Assembly: GCA_934219025.1 (NCBI GenBank)
Contig: CAKQDG010000006.1
Span: 1-52,204, forward strand
Source of the DNA: an uncultured Prevotella sp.
GTDB lineage: Bacteria > Bacteroidota > Bacteroidia > Bacteroidales > Bacteroidaceae
Reading direction: 5' to 3'
DNA: 52,204 bases
The notes beneath the pieces are model-generated. The model was given only the letters and a program-made list of their open reading frames with translations, searched no databases and was not told where the DNA came from. Shown piece by piece: positions 1-9,024 of the stretch; positions within the stretch are counted from its first letter, which is position 1; the number at the start of each line of letters is the position of its first letter. Made by a program: the position numbers and the translations under genes.

Positions 1-45
1 AGCCTCGTTACCATCACAAGTGATAAACTTTTTTTCTTTTGCCAT
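1..45 (-). CDS. nifJ: Pyruvate:ferredoxin (flavodoxin) oxidoreductase, N-terminal 15 codons only
   Basis: Read on the minus strand from ATG at 45, the sequence encodes MAKEKKFITCDGNEA and runs off the window edge. This is the very conserved opening of Bacteroidales pyruvate:ferredoxin oxidoreductase, which turns pyruvate and CoA into acetyl-CoA, CO2 and reduced ferredoxin in the cytoplasm. Only the start is visible, so no cofactor motif can be checked. The 87 bases upstream are AT-rich and hold a 16-bp palindrome. The call rests on recall of the family's N-terminus. Confidence 0.75.
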   Translation of the reverse strand, partial: MAKEKKFITCDGNEA

Positions 46-110
46 TTTAATAAAATATTAATGTTAATGTATCAATTGTTTTTATCTCTACTTCTTTTCA
101 ATTATATATA

Positions 111-126
111 ATAGGTACGTACCTAT
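111..126. promoter_or_regulatory. Perfect 16-bp palindrome upstream of nifJ
   Basis: ATAGGTACGTACCTAT is self-complementary over all 16 bases. It lies between the stop codon of the ATPase gene (133) and the nifJ start (45), inside AT-rich DNA where the nifJ promoter should be. It could be an operator for a dimeric regulator. It has no loop and no T tract, so a terminator is less likely. Confidence 0.4.
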
Positions 127-132
127 ATATAT

Positions 133-1320
133 TTAATACAAGAATCCCAGCAACCATAGCGGTATCATATTTCCATGACCTATTTCCGTGTTATATCTGG
201 CGTAAATCAAATCAGGATTTATTCGCGATCTACCCTGTTTGGCTGCATCGCAAACCTTAAACTGGTATTTCTCGTTTACTATGTAAGTTCCGCTTTTCTT
301 TCCCGTATTCACTTTGTGGTCTTTCCACAAAGAGTTGAGAAAGAAGTTTTCCATAAGATTCTGCTTCTCAACATTTATAGGATAGATAGCATACATAAGA
401 TTAGGATTATGAACCATCACCATCGGCGGTTTCTTGGGGAAAGACTGACCCACCGGGTAAACTATATTTATCAAGCGGGCATCGGCAAGATACTTTATAT
501 AATTCATCACTGTGGCCCTGCTTGTTTCTATATCATTTGCAAGCTGACTGATATTCGGAGCCTTCGACCCGTTCACTGCCAGAAGATAGAACAGCTTTTT
601 TATTTTCGCAAGATATTTCAGCTCGATCTGCTTGATGAAAAGGATATCCACCTCGGTCATCATATTCATTGTCTTGAGCAGATTCTCCGAATAATTGCGG
701 TGTTCCCTAAAGAAAGGATAGAAGCCATGATGCAGATAATCGGGAAAATACTTCAAGGGCGACACATAGGGCAGAATCTGCCTCACTATCTGCTCGTGGT
801 TCTCCAAAATATCATCAAGGGAATACGCCTCAAAGCGATTTCCCGTCTGCAAATTCAAAAATTCCCGGAACGAGAAACCGCGAAGGTTGTAGCTCTTTAC
901 TATCCCGGAAAGTTCCGTATTGTCATCCTTCAGACGCATCACACTACTACCCGTGAATACTATCTTGAGGTTTGGATACAAATCATAACAACGCCGCAGC
1001 TCATGCGCCCAGTTCGGCTCTTTAAAGACCTGGTCGATCAACAGGGTGCGACCGCCTTTTCTATAGAAATCTCCGGCAAAATCAGAAATACCGTGTACCT
1101 GAAAATAGAAATTGTTCATATTTACATACAAGCATTTCCGGTTTCCGGCATCCACATGCTCTTTGGCATACTGCAAAAGGAATGTTGTCTTTCCCACGCC
1201 GCGAGAACCTTTTATGCCTATCATACGGTCGCTCCAATCTATCTCGTCCATAAGACGACGACGGACAGGCGCATCTGTATGCTCAACTAAATAGTTGTGT
1301 GTTCTGAAAAAAGCTTCCAT
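133..1320 (-). CDS. AAA (AAA_14-type) ATPase with winged-helix and DUF4143-like C-terminal region
   Basis: This 395-residue cytoplasmic P-loop protein belongs to the large, poorly characterised AAA ATPase family common in Bacteroidetes. Walker A is GSRGVGKT (about 38-45). The Walker B strand reads LLIDQ (93-97), with glutamine where the family usually has the catalytic glutamate. The sensor strand FTGSS (122-126) and the RGFSFREFL motif (about 147-155) are typical. A helix-turn-helix-like segment lies at about 255-285 (SQLANDIETSRATVMNYIKY), followed by a C-terminal part resembling DUF4143. The function is unknown; related proteins are thought to bind DNA or partner proteins. It is a single gene with its own promoter and a leader of about 85 bases. 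Confidence 0.85.
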   Translation of the reverse strand: MEAFFRTHNYLVEHTDAPVRRRLMDEIDWSDRMIGIKGSRGVGKTTFLLQYAKEHVDAGNRKCLYVNMNNFYFQVHGISDFAGDFYRKGGRTLLIDQVFKEPNWAHELRRCYDLYPNLKIVFTGSSVMRLKDDNTELSGIVKSYNLRGFSFREFLNLQTGNRFEAYSLDDILENHEQIVRQILPYVSPLKYFPDYLHHGFYPFFREHRNYSENLLKTMNMMTEVDILFIKQIELKYLAKIKKLFYLLAVNGSKAPNISQLANDIETSRATVMNYIKYLADARLINIVYPVGQSFPKKPPMVMVHNPNLMYAIYPINVEKQNLMENFFLNSLWKDHKVNTGKKSGTYIVNEKYQFKVCDAAKQGRSRINPDLIYARYNTEIGHGNMIPLWLLGFLY

Positions 1321-1343
1321 TCCTTTATTTTCTGTTTATATAA

Positions 1344-1411
1344 GCATATGACAATACACACGAAGAAAGCTATTGCGTGTTACAATCTTCCGCATGCGAA
1401 TTATCATATGC
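1344..1411. repeat. Nested inverted repeats in the leader of the ATPase gene
   Basis: GCATATGA (1344-1351) pairs with TCATATGC (1404-1411). Between them ACACG and CGTGT also pair, and there is an 8-bp palindrome CGCATGCG. All of this lies between the predicted -7 box and the start codon of the ATPase gene, so it would be in the transcribed leader. The role is unknown. Confidence 0.35.
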
Positions 1412-1441
1412 AAAGATAATAGTTTATTCTTTATTTTCAAA
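1411..1441 (-). promoter_or_regulatory. Predicted promoter of the AAA ATPase gene
   Basis: On the minus strand a -7 box TATCTTTG (CAAAGATA at 1411-1418 on plus) and a -33 TTTG (CAAA at 1438-1441) are separated by 19 bases. This matches the Bacteroidetes sigma-ABfr consensus. Confidence 0.7.
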
Positions 1442-2183
1442 CTCTACATTACAAAATCTTATGTTTTTTGTTATTTTTAAACTTCAAAACCGAATAAAAG
1501 GACAAAAAAGACCGGTTTAAGACTGTATACTAACTCCTGTTTTTTGAATGAAGCCTAAATTTTTAGGATTTTGCAGCGCTCCGACCTTTTAACATATAAA
1601 TACAAGTGAAATGTTAAAAACACGTTGAACACTTGACACAAGAACCGCTTTATGTTGACCAAACAAGAATTTGGCGGAAAATATCACATTTTTAAGCTTT
1701 CCGCACAAGTCGCTGGGCTACAGTCTTTTACATCACACCATAAAAAGGAAACACCGTTTTACGGGAGGCAAAGCAACGCTTCTTCAAGAGCAAAGCATTG
1801 CTTTGCTCCGCATAAAGCGTATTTTCGGAAAGCCTTTCCACACAAAAACTGCAAGAAAAACTGTATCAAGCCATACAAAAATGCAAACCAAAACTTATCA
1901 TTCGGGCAATTCTCAGGCAGAAGTGCCGTAATCATATTTACGATTATAGACCGTTACACATCAAGACGAAGAAAAAGGGATTGTTAAAATCCGGCTCCTG
2001 AAAAGTTAAATTAACCAATTTCCTGATATATAAACTGCAACTCATCCCTACATAATTCAGAATTCGGTTTCATTTCTCTGACGACAAAGACTCAAAATGC
2101 ATATTGTTTGCGTGAACAAATTACCGTGCAAACGTTTTCCTGTCAATAAATTATAGATATTACACAAATAAAGTATATTAAAA
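1442..2183. other. Intergenic region without a convincing gene; carries a hairpin repeat
   Basis: This long gap separates the ATPase gene from glycogen synthase. The open frames inside it (for example 1652-1987) are short, low in complexity and have no recognisable motif. The notable content is a hairpin repeat at about 1768-1812, related to sequences near 24.66 kb and 40.0 kb. A short dyad, CCTAAA-TT-TTTAGG, lies near 1553. I saw no tRNA-like sequence. Confidence 0.5.
1768..1812. repeat. GCAAAGCATTGC-type hairpin repeat, copy A
   Basis: The stretch reads GGCAAAGCAACGCTTC, then a perfect inverted repeat with arms GAGCAAAGCA (1788-1797) and TGCTTTGCTC (1799-1808) around a single T. Similar paired motifs occur at 24661-24703 and 40001-40060, always between genes, which suggests a small dispersed repeat family. 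Confidence 0.6.
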
Positions 2184-2214
2184 TTGTTTTTTTGACATTT
2201 TCCTATTATCTTTG
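2184..2214 (+). promoter_or_regulatory. Predicted promoter of the glycogen operon
   Basis: The -33 TTG is at 2184-2186 and the -7 TATCTTTG at 2207-2214, with a 20-base spacer. The -7 box overlaps the possible TTG start at 2212, so translation must begin downstream, at ATG 2239. Confidence 0.75.
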
Positions 2215-2238
2215 CAAGCGTACACTATAAAACCAAGT

Positions 2239-3894
2239 ATGAACAATAATCTATTAAAACCCGATTATATTTTCGAATCAAGTTGGGAAGTTTGCAATAA
2301 AGTAGGAGGAATTTATGCAGTTCTTTCCACAAGAGCCAACACATTACAAAAGGTAATGAAAGACAGGATTATATTTATTGGTCCTGACTGCTGGCACGAA
2401 AACGAATGTATATATTTTACAGAAGACTGCAACATTTTTGCGGATTGGAAAGAGAACGCAGAAAAGAACGGACTGAAAATCAAAGTAGGTCGATGGAATG
2501 TGCCCGGTTCGCCGATTTCAATACTCGTGGATTTCGAGCCGTTCTATAGCAAGAAAGACGAAATATACGGCAAGCTCTGGGAGGATTTCAAGGTGGACAG
2601 CCTCCACGCATACGGCGACTACGACGAAGCCTCGATGTTTTCTTATGCCGCAGCAAAAGTGGTGGAAAGTTTCTACAACTTCTATCTGAACAAGGAGCAA
2701 AAGGTGGTGTATCACGGAAACGAATGGATGACGGGCCTCGGACTGCTCTACATCAGGAAATACATGCCACAGATTGCCACCATTTTCACCACACACGCCA
2801 CAAGCATCGGAAGAAGCATTGCCGGAAACAACAAGCCTCTTTACGACTATCTATTTGCATACAACGGCGACCAGATGGCGGGAGAACTGAACATGCAAAG
2901 CAAGCATTCCATCGAAAAGCAGACGGCACACAACGTGGACTGCTTCACCACCGTGAGCGAAATCACGGCCAACGAATGCAAGGAACTGCTCGACAAGCCT
3001 GTGGACGTGATTCTGCCAAATGGATTTGAAGATGACTTCATACCAAAAGGAGCTACGTTTACGCGCAAAAGGAAAGCTGCAAGAAAGAAAGTGCTTGACG
3101 TGGCAAACGCCCTGCTCGGCACTGACCTTGACGACAACACCCTGATTGTTTCAACAAGCGGCAGATATGAATTCCGCAACAAAGGCGTTGACGTGTATAT
3201 CGAGGCGATGAACAGGTTGCTCAGAGACAAGGACTTGAAGAAAAATGTGGTAGCATTTATCGAAGTTCCGGGATGGTGTGGCGAGCCTCGCCAGGACTTG
3301 ATCGACAGATTGAAATCCGGAAAGAAATACGACACTCCGCTCGACATTCCGATGATTACGCATTGGCTCCACAACATGAGCCACGACAACGTGCTCGGCA
3401 TGCTTAAATATCTCGACATGCAAAACCGCAAGGACGACAAGGTGAAGCTGATTTTCCTGCCGTGCTACCTCGACGGCAACGACGGTATTCTGAACATCAG
3501 CTACTATGATATCGTACTGGGCAACGACCTGTGTATCTACCCGTCGTATTATGAGCCATGGGGATACACGCCACTCGAAGCCGTAGCATTTAAAGTGCCG
3601 TGCATCACCACCGATTTGGCAGGCTTTGGCCTGTGGGCAAACAGCATAAAAGGTAAATATTGCGAGATTGAAGATGGAGTGAAAGTGGTGCACAGAACCG
3701 ACTACAACTACTCTGAAGTTGCCGATGCGATAAAGGATTGCGTGGCAAAATTCTCTAACTTCGACGAAAAACAGGTTAAAGCCATAAGGACAAAAGCCTT
3801 CAACCTGTCGAAAAAGGCCTTATGGAGTGAATTCATAAAATACTACTGGCAGGCTTACGACTTCGCCTTAAGAAAGGCAGAGGAGAGACGTTGA
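2239..3894 (+). CDS. Glycogen synthase, GT3-type glycosyltransferase
   Basis: The 551-residue cytoplasmic enzyme is predicted to extend alpha-1,4-glucan chains from a nucleotide-glucose donor. The N-terminus carries SSWEVCNKVGGIYAVLS (about 14-30), the donor-binding glycine motif of GT3 (eukaryote-type) synthases. YPSYYEPWGYTPLEA (434-448) holds the paired glutamates E439 and E447, equivalent to the E-x7-E motif of GT3 and GT5 enzymes. An in-frame TTG at 2212 would add nine residues, but it lies inside the -7 promoter box, so ATG 2239 is chosen. The gene is followed by the phosphorylase gene 105 bases downstream, forming a glycogen synthesis and breakdown pair. The donor (UDP- or ADP-glucose) cannot be decided here. 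Confidence 0.9.
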   Translation: MNNNLLKPDYIFESSWEVCNKVGGIYAVLSTRANTLQKVMKDRIIFIGPDCWHENECIYFTEDCNIFADWKENAEKNGLKIKVGRWNVPGSPISILVDFEPFYSKKDEIYGKLWEDFKVDSLHAYGDYDEASMFSYAAAKVVESFYNFYLNKEQKVVYHGNEWMTGLGLLYIRKYMPQIATIFTTHATSIGRSIAGNNKPLYDYLFAYNGDQMAGELNMQSKHSIEKQTAHNVDCFTTVSEITANECKELLDKPVDVILPNGFEDDFIPKGATFTRKRKAARKKVLDVANALLGTDLDDNTLIVSTSGRYEFRNKGVDVYIEAMNRLLRDKDLKKNVVAFIEVPGWCGEPRQDLIDRLKSGKKYDTPLDIPMITHWLHNMSHDNVLGMLKYLDMQNRKDDKVKLIFLPCYLDGNDGILNISYYDIVLGNDLCIYPSYYEPWGYTPLEAVAFKVPCITTDLAGFGLWANSIKGKYCEIEDGVKVVHRTDYNYSEVADAIKDCVAKFSNFDEKQVKAIRTKAFNLSKKALWSEFIKYYWQAYDFALRKAEERR

Positions 3895-3999
3895 GAATTA
3901 GGAATTAGGAATTGAAGAAATCATCAGATTTACAAATTCTCCCAAAACTCACAATTCTCCCAGAAAAAGAATAATCATAAACCAAAATAACTATAAACA
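3895..3999. other. Spacer with short direct repeats between glycogen synthase and phosphorylase
   Basis: The spacer begins with tandem AATTAGG units (3897-3914) and ends with two copies of an AATTCTCCC motif. GAGAATT and AATTCTC can pair across the spacer. There is no T tract and no promoter match, so the two genes are probably co-transcribed. Confidence 0.4.
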
Positions 4000-6558
4000 A
4001 TGAAAATCAAAGCAGATCATGTCAATGCTCCACAATGGAAAGAAGTGACAGTTAAATCTAAACTGCCTGAGCAACTCAAATGCTTGGACGAGTTGGCTCA
4101 CAACATGTGGTGGGCATGGAACTACGAGGCTCGCGACCTTTGGAGAAGCCTTGACGAAGACTTGTATGAAGAGGTTGGCCACAACCCTGTAGCCCTTCTC
4201 GATCAGCTCAGCTATGAGCGCAAGGAGGAAATCGTGAAAGACAAGACCATCATGAAGCGCATGAAGGATGTTTACACTCTTTTCCGCAATTATATGGATG
4301 TTGAACCCGACAAGAACCGTCCGTCTGTGGCTTACTTCTGCATGGAGTTCGGTATCAACCAGGTGCTGAAGATCTATTCTGGCGGTCTGGGAATGCTTGC
4401 CGGCGACTATATGAAGGAGGCTTCTGACAGCAACGTAAACATGTGTGGCGTAGGCTTCCTTTACAGATACGGATATTTCAAACAGTCGCTGAGCATGGAC
4501 GGACAGCAGATTGCAAACTATGACGCCCAGAACTTCAACTCGCTTCCTATTGAACGCCAGCTCGACGAAAACGGGGAGCCGCTGGTTATCGACGTACCTT
4601 ATATGAACTATAATGTACACGCATACGTATGGAGAGTCAATGTGGGTCGCGTTCCATTATATCTTCTGGATACCGACAACGAACTGAACTCTGAATTCGA
4701 CCGTCCTATCACCCACTCTCTCTATGGAGGTGACTGGGAGAACCGCTTGAAACAGGAAATTCTGCTCGGTATGGGTGGTATCCTGCTTCTGAAGAAACTG
4801 GGTATCAAGAAAGATATTTATCACTGCAACGAGGGCCATGCCGCACTCTGCAACTTGCAGCGCCTGTGTGACTACGTGAAAGACGGACTTACATTCAACC
4901 AGGCAATGGAGCTGGTAAGAGCATCTTCTCTGTATACAGTTCACACTCCTGTTCCTGCCGGTCACGACTATTTCGACGAGGCTCTCTTCGGAAAATATAT
5001 GGGCGGATACCCTCAGATGCTCGGCATCACATGGGACGAATTTATAGGAATGGGCCGCAACAACCCTGACGACCACAACGAGCGCTTCTGCATGTCGGTT
5101 TTCGCATGCAACACTTGCCAGGAGGTGAATGGTGTAAGTAAGCTTCACGGATGGGTTAGCCAAAAGATGTTCAGCAGCATCTGGAACGGTTATTATCCAG
5201 AGGAGAACCACGTGGGCTACGTAACAAACGGCGTTCACTTCCCTACATGGGCAGCAACAGAATGGCGCAAGCTCTACGCACAGTACTTCGACGAGACTTT
5301 CATGAGCGACCAGAGCAACGAGAAAATCTGGCAGGCTATCTACAATGTGCCTGACGACGTAATCTGGAGCACTCGTATGGCCCTGAAGAAGAAACTCACT
5401 GACTATATCCGCACTAAATTCCGCGAGACTTGGCTGAAAAACCAAGGGGATCCTTCACGCGTGGTTTCTCTCTTGGAGAAAATCAACCCTAACGCTCTGA
5501 TGATCGGATTCTGCCGCCGCTTCGCAACATACAAGCGTGCTCATCTGCTGTTCACCGACCTCGACCGCTTGTCTAAGATTGTAAACAATCCTGAGCATCC
5601 GGTTCAGTTCCTCTTCTCAGGAAAGGCTCACCCGGCTGACGGTGCCGGCCAGGGACTTATCAAGAAGATTTACGAAATCAGCCAGCGTCCAGAGTTCTTG
5701 GGCAAAATCATTTTCCTTGAGGACTATGACATGCGTCTTGCACGCCGACTTGTTTCCGGTGTTGATATCTGGATGAACACTCCAACCCGTCCGCTTGAGG
5801 CTTCGGGTACATCCGGCGAGAAAGCTGAGATGAACGGTGTGGTAAACCTTTCCGTGCTCGACGGATGGTGGCTCGAAGGCTATCGCCAGGGCGCTGGATG
5901 GGCTCTTACAGAAAAGCGCACTTACCAGAACCAGGGATATCAGGATCAGCTTGACGCTGCTACAATCTACGGTTTGCTCGAGAACGAAATCATTCCTCTG
6001 TACTACAACAAGGGCAACAAGGATTACAGCGAAGGCTGGGTGAAGGTTATCAAGAACTCTATCGCACAGATTGCTCCTCACTACACAATGAAGCGTCAGC
6101 TCGATGACTATTATGACAAGTTCTACTGCAAGGAGGCTGACCGCTTCCATAAACTCGAAGCAAACGACAACCGTCTGGCTAAAGAGATTGCACAGTGGAA
6201 GGAGACTGTTGCCGAGCGCTGGGATTCTATCAATGTGGTGTCAAAGGAGACTACTATTCCTTCTACGGGTATGGTTACCGGAGAACAGTACAACGTGAAA
6301 TATGTAATTGACGAACAGGGACTGGACGATGCTATCGGACTGGAAGTTGTTGTTGTGAAGACCGACAAGAACGGCGAGGAGCATATCCACAACAAGCATC
6401 AATTCAAGATGACTGGAAAGAACGGCAACCTGTATACCTTTGAGGCTAACATCGAGGCTGGAGTTGCCGGTTCATACAGAACTTGCGTGAGGATGTATCC
6501 TAAGAACAATGAACTTCCTCACCGTCAGGATTTCTGCTACATCAAATGGCTTGACTAA
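4000..6558 (+). CDS. glgP: Alpha-glucan (glycogen) phosphorylase, GT35, with DUF3417 N-terminal domain
   Basis: The 852-residue cytoplasmic enzyme uses phosphate to release glucose-1-phosphate from alpha-1,4-glucans. The N-terminus (about 20-110, with [17 protein letters not shown]) matches DUF3417, which marks the compact bacterial and archaeal branch of GT35 rather than the E. coli MalP/GlgP branch. The pyridoxal-phosphate site is [18 protein letters not shown], with the lysine at about 608. [11 protein letters not shown] and [10 protein letters not shown] form phosphate and sugar contacts in the family. The last 130 residues are an extension beyond the catalytic core. It lies directly after glycogen synthase, and a strong hairpin terminator follows. 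Confidence 0.95.
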   Translation: MKIKADHVNAPQWKEVTVKSKLPEQLKCLDELAHNMWWAWNYEARDLWRSLDEDLYEEVGHNPVALLDQLSYERKEEIVKDKTIMKRMKDVYTLFRNYMDVEPDKNRPSVAYFCMEFGINQVLKIYSGGLGMLAGDYMKEASDSNVNMCGVGFLYRYGYFKQSLSMDGQQIANYDAQNFNSLPIERQLDENGEPLVIDVPYMNYNVHAYVWRVNVGRVPLYLLDTDNELNSEFDRPITHSLYGGDWENRLKQEILLGMGGILLLKKLGIKKDIYHCNEGHAALCNLQRLCDYVKDGLTFNQAMELVRASSLYTVHTPVPAGHDYFDEALFGKYMGGYPQMLGITWDEFIGMGRNNPDDHNERFCMSVFACNTCQEVNGVSKLHGWVSQKMFSSIWNGYYPEENHVGYVTNGVHFPTWAATEWRKLYAQYFDETFMSDQSNEKIWQAIYNVPDDVIWSTRMALKKKLTDYIRTKFRETWLKNQGDPSRVVSLLEKINPNALMIGFCRRFATYKRAHLLFTDLDRLSKIVNNPEHPVQFLFSGKAHPADGAGQGLIKKIYEISQRPEFLGKIIFLEDYDMRLARRLVSGVDIWMNTPTRPLEASGTSGEKAEMNGVVNLSVLDGWWLEGYRQGAGWALTEKRTYQNQGYQDQLDAATIYGLLENEIIPLYYNKGNKDYSEGWVKVIKNSIAQIAPHYTMKRQLDDYYDKFYCKEADRFHKLEANDNRLAKEIAQWKETVAERWDSINVVSKETTIPSTGMVTGEQYNVKYVIDEQGLDDAIGLEVVVVKTDKNGEEHIHNKHQFKMTGKNGNLYTFEANIEAGVAGSYRTCVRMYPKNNELPHRQDFCYIKWLD

Positions 6559-6582
6559 TCAAAGATTTCAGAAAATACAAAA

Positions 6583-6620
6583 AAGGGCTGCACAGTTTTT
6601 CACCGTGCAGCCTTATTTTT
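6583..6620. terminator. Bidirectional intrinsic terminator between glgP and RNase Z
   Basis: GGCTGCAC (6586-6593) pairs with GTGCAGCC (6605-6612). An A run lies before the stem and a T run after it, so it can stop both the plus-strand phosphorylase transcript and the convergent minus-strand RNase Z transcript. Confidence 0.85.
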
Positions 6621-6637
6621 TGGATTAACTTTTATTC

Positions 6638-7582
6638 CTATTGCTTGCCTATCACCTTTTTCTCTACATCACAAACAAGCATCTCGTTTGTAAGCCAAGA
6701 ATTAGGGAAAACAGACTTTGCCTCATTCAGTATACAAGCCTCATCACCATACTTCGAAGAATAATGTCCGAGGAGCAACATCCCCGCACCGGCATCTCTC
6801 GCCACAGTGGCAGCCTGACGCGCTGTAGAATGATTGTATTTTGCAGCCTGCTTCTCATCAGAGTCAGCATAAGTGGATTCATGATACAAAACATCTACAC
6901 CTTTCACGGCATTATGCAGCTCCGCCATATAGCGCGTGTCGGAACAATAGGCATACGACAAGGGTTGTCCTGCCGGTTTTGTTAGCTTGGAGCATTCTAC
7001 GACTTCACCCTCCGGTGTATGCCAGTCTATTCCGTTCTTTATATTATTATACTGGCTCCGAGGAACGCCGTAGAAGTCGCACATCTCTCTATCGATATGA
7101 GGCAGACCTGGTTTTTCTTTAAAAAGAAAGCCACAACACGGCACACGATGACGGAGTGGAACGGTTATGACCGTAAGGCTTTTGTCCTCATAAACCACAC
7201 CGTTATATGTTGTGTCAAGCGGATGGAAGACAAGTTCGTATTCGAACGTGGAACAAAACATCTTCCTCTGGAGTTCAAAGAGCGTCTGCATTTCTTTCGG
7301 GGCATAAATATGCAAGGGGGCAGTCCTGCCCAACAGTCCAAAAGTGGAAACAAGTCCCATCAGTCCAAAGCAATGGTCGCCGTGAAGATGGGAAATAAAA
7401 ATTGCCTCGATTTTACTGAAATGTATTCTGCTCTTGCGCAGCTGAAGCTGAGTACCCTCGCCACAATCCACCATAAACATCTTGTCGTGGAATTCTATTA
7501 CTTGAGACGAAGTGTTGTGCTTCAAATTTGGCAGTGCACTGCCACAACCCAATATATGAACCTGAAATCTTGCCATCACCAA
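6638..7582 (-). CDS. rnz: Ribonuclease Z (tRNA 3'-processing endonuclease)
   Basis: The 314-residue metallo-beta-lactamase-fold nuclease removes 3' trailers from tRNA precursors. The opening FQVHILGCGSALPNLKHNTS is typical of the short RNase Z form. The zinc motif HLHGDH is at 65-70, and further metal ligands are expected in YCSDTRY, YHESTYAD and LLGHYSSKYGD. The length fits the short bacterial enzyme of about 300 residues. ATG 7582 or the second ATG (7576, MARFQVHI) could start translation; the second better matches homologues. It is the last gene of a five-gene minus-strand run, six bases after the lipoprotein gene. Confidence 0.93.
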   Translation of the reverse strand: MVMARFQVHILGCGSALPNLKHNTSSQVIEFHDKMFMVDCGEGTQLQLRKSRIHFSKIEAIFISHLHGDHCFGLMGLVSTFGLLGRTAPLHIYAPKEMQTLFELQRKMFCSTFEYELVFHPLDTTYNGVVYEDKSLTVITVPLRHRVPCCGFLFKEKPGLPHIDREMCDFYGVPRSQYNNIKNGIDWHTPEGEVVECSKLTKPAGQPLSYAYCSDTRYMAELHNAVKGVDVLYHESTYADSDEKQAAKYNHSTARQAATVARDAGAGMLLLGHYSSKYGDEACILNEAKSVFPNSWLTNEMLVCDVEKKVIGKQ

Positions 7583-7588
7583 GCTGTT

Positions 7589-8149
7589 TTATTTCACAAC
7601 ACGCTTATAAGCGTAAATTCCGTTGCCGTTCTCGAGAAGCAAAGAATCAGGTCCGAGTGAATATATGCTGAATGTGTCTGACGACAGAATAAGTTTACCG
7701 TTGAGGATACGCCAATCAACATATGTTTTCTGTTCTTGATTGTCGCCCTCTACTACTCCACCCTCTTCTATAGTAAACGAACGGTCTATGCTCGACCATT
7801 TTCCCATCAGCGAGGTGAGATTTATCACAGTCTGGGCAAACATCTCGCCATCAGCCGTTTTACAGGCGAGGACAGCAAGGCGGTCGCCTGCCAACAATCC
7901 GCCAAGCACCATGGTGGAAGTATCTTCGCTCTGCATTGTGAATTCCAGCGTTTCTCCTTTATCAGTAATCAACTGAAGCGAATTCATCGATGTGCCATCC
8001 CCACAACTGCCATACAATGTCGTATCGGCAGTGGCCTCGTCATTATCGACGGCAACATTTGCGGTTTCCACATTCTTCTTTTTGTCATTGCAGCCCACGG
8101 CTACAACGACAAGAGCAACCAATGCAAAAAAATAAAAAATACGTTTCAT
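7589..8149 (-). CDS. Lipocalin-like lipoprotein
   Basis: This 186-residue protein has a charged start, a hydrophobic stretch and a likely lipobox ending AVGC (Cys20), so it should be a lipoprotein. A linker rich in Asp, Ala and Thr follows. The second half is beta-rich, with GKWSSIDRSFTI at about 116 and a regular hydrophobic pattern that resembles the lipocalin-like domains annotated in many Bacteroidetes lipoproteins. No ligand can be named. It sits between mazG (13 bases) and rnz (6 bases), so it is probably co-transcribed, though no functional link is obvious. Confidence 0.75.
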   Translation of the reverse strand: MKRIFYFFALVALVVVAVGCNDKKKNVETANVAVDNDEATADTTLYGSCGDGTSMNSLQLITDKGETLEFTMQSEDTSTMVLGGLLAGDRLAVLACKTADGEMFAQTVINLTSLMGKWSSIDRSFTIEEGGVVEGDNQEQKTYVDWRILNGKLILSSDTFSIYSLGPDSLLLENGNGIYAYKRVVK

Positions 8150-8162
8150 AATAATTGTCTCT

Positions 8163-9023
8163 TTAGTTGTTTTCTTGTTCTTGTTTCTTTGCCTCGTTCC
8201 AAAGTTTATCCATTTCCTCGAGCGTCATTTCCGTCAAAGGTTTTCCTTGCCTTATGGAATGTTCCTCGATATAATTGAAACGACGGATAAACTTGCGGTT
8301 GGTCTTCTCCAACGCATCGTCGGGATTGAGTTTATACAAGCGCGCGGCATTAATTACGCTGAAAAGGAAATCGCCAAGTTCCTGCAGGGAACGTTCCTTA
8401 TCCTCCTTGCGAAGCTCTGCTTCAAGTTCGCCGAGTTCCTCATGCACCTTGCTCCACACATCTCCCTTATCTTCCCAGTCAAAGCCCACGTTTCGTGCCT
8501 TGTCTTGAATACGATATGCCTTAATCAACGACGGGAGAGCATCCGGCACACCGGAAAGCACACGCTTGTTGCCGTCTTTTTCCTTCAACTTTATCTGTTC
8601 CCAGTTCTCTATCACTTTTTGGGCAGTGTCTGCATTCTGCATATCGTCATGAGCCAGATCCTCGCCATACGGCAATGGTCTTGGAGACGGTGCCCCCACT
8701 TGAGACGGATGGTAAACATGCGGATGGCGGAATATAAGCTTGTCGGTAAGCTTATTGCAAACATCTGCAACGTCAAACTGTTCGTTTTCCTCACCTATCT
8801 TTGAATAAAAGCACACATGCAGCAAGACATCGCCCAGTTCCTTGCAGATATTTGGAGTGTCTTCTTTGCTCAAGGCGTCGCTAAGTTCAAAAACTTCTTC
8901 TATAGTATTAGTGCGGAGACTTTGGTTTGTCTGTTTGCGGTCCCATGGACATTTCTCGCGCAATGTGTCGAGCACATCAAGAAAGCGTCCAAATGCCTCC
9001 AATTTTTCTTCTCGTGTATGCAT
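8163..9023 (-). CDS. mazG: Nucleoside triphosphate pyrophosphohydrolase MazG
   Basis: The 286-residue house-cleaning enzyme hydrolyses (d)NTPs to NMP and pyrophosphate. It has two MazG domains. The first has CPWDRKQT, EEVFELSDAL (42-51) and KELGDVLLHV (61-70); the second has VHEELGELEAEL (about 194) and ELGDFLFSVINAARL (about 216). Between the domains, after IFRHPHVY, residues about 106-126 (HPSQVGAPSPRPLPYGED and neighbours) look like an insertion absent from typical MazG proteins. The start is one base after the stop codon of the TPR gene, indicating tight coupling. Confidence 0.93.
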   Translation of the reverse strand: MHTREEKLEAFGRFLDVLDTLREKCPWDRKQTNQSLRTNTIEEVFELSDALSKEDTPNICKELGDVLLHVCFYSKIGEENEQFDVADVCNKLTDKLIFRHPHVYHPSQVGAPSPRPLPYGEDLAHDDMQNADTAQKVIENWEQIKLKEKDGNKRVLSGVPDALPSLIKAYRIQDKARNVGFDWEDKGDVWSKVHEELGELEAELRKEDKERSLQELGDFLFSVINAARLYKLNPDDALEKTNRKFIRRFNYIEEHSIRQGKPLTEMTLEEMDKLWNEAKKQEQENN

Positions 9024-9024
9024 A

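Noticed and set aside
1652..1987. Open frames in the gap before glycogen synthase
   Set aside because: They are low complexity, contain the hairpin repeat, show no motif, and lack a promoter match.
2212..2238. Upstream TTG start of glycogen synthase
   Set aside because: The TTG is part of the -7 promoter box, so it cannot be in the transcript.
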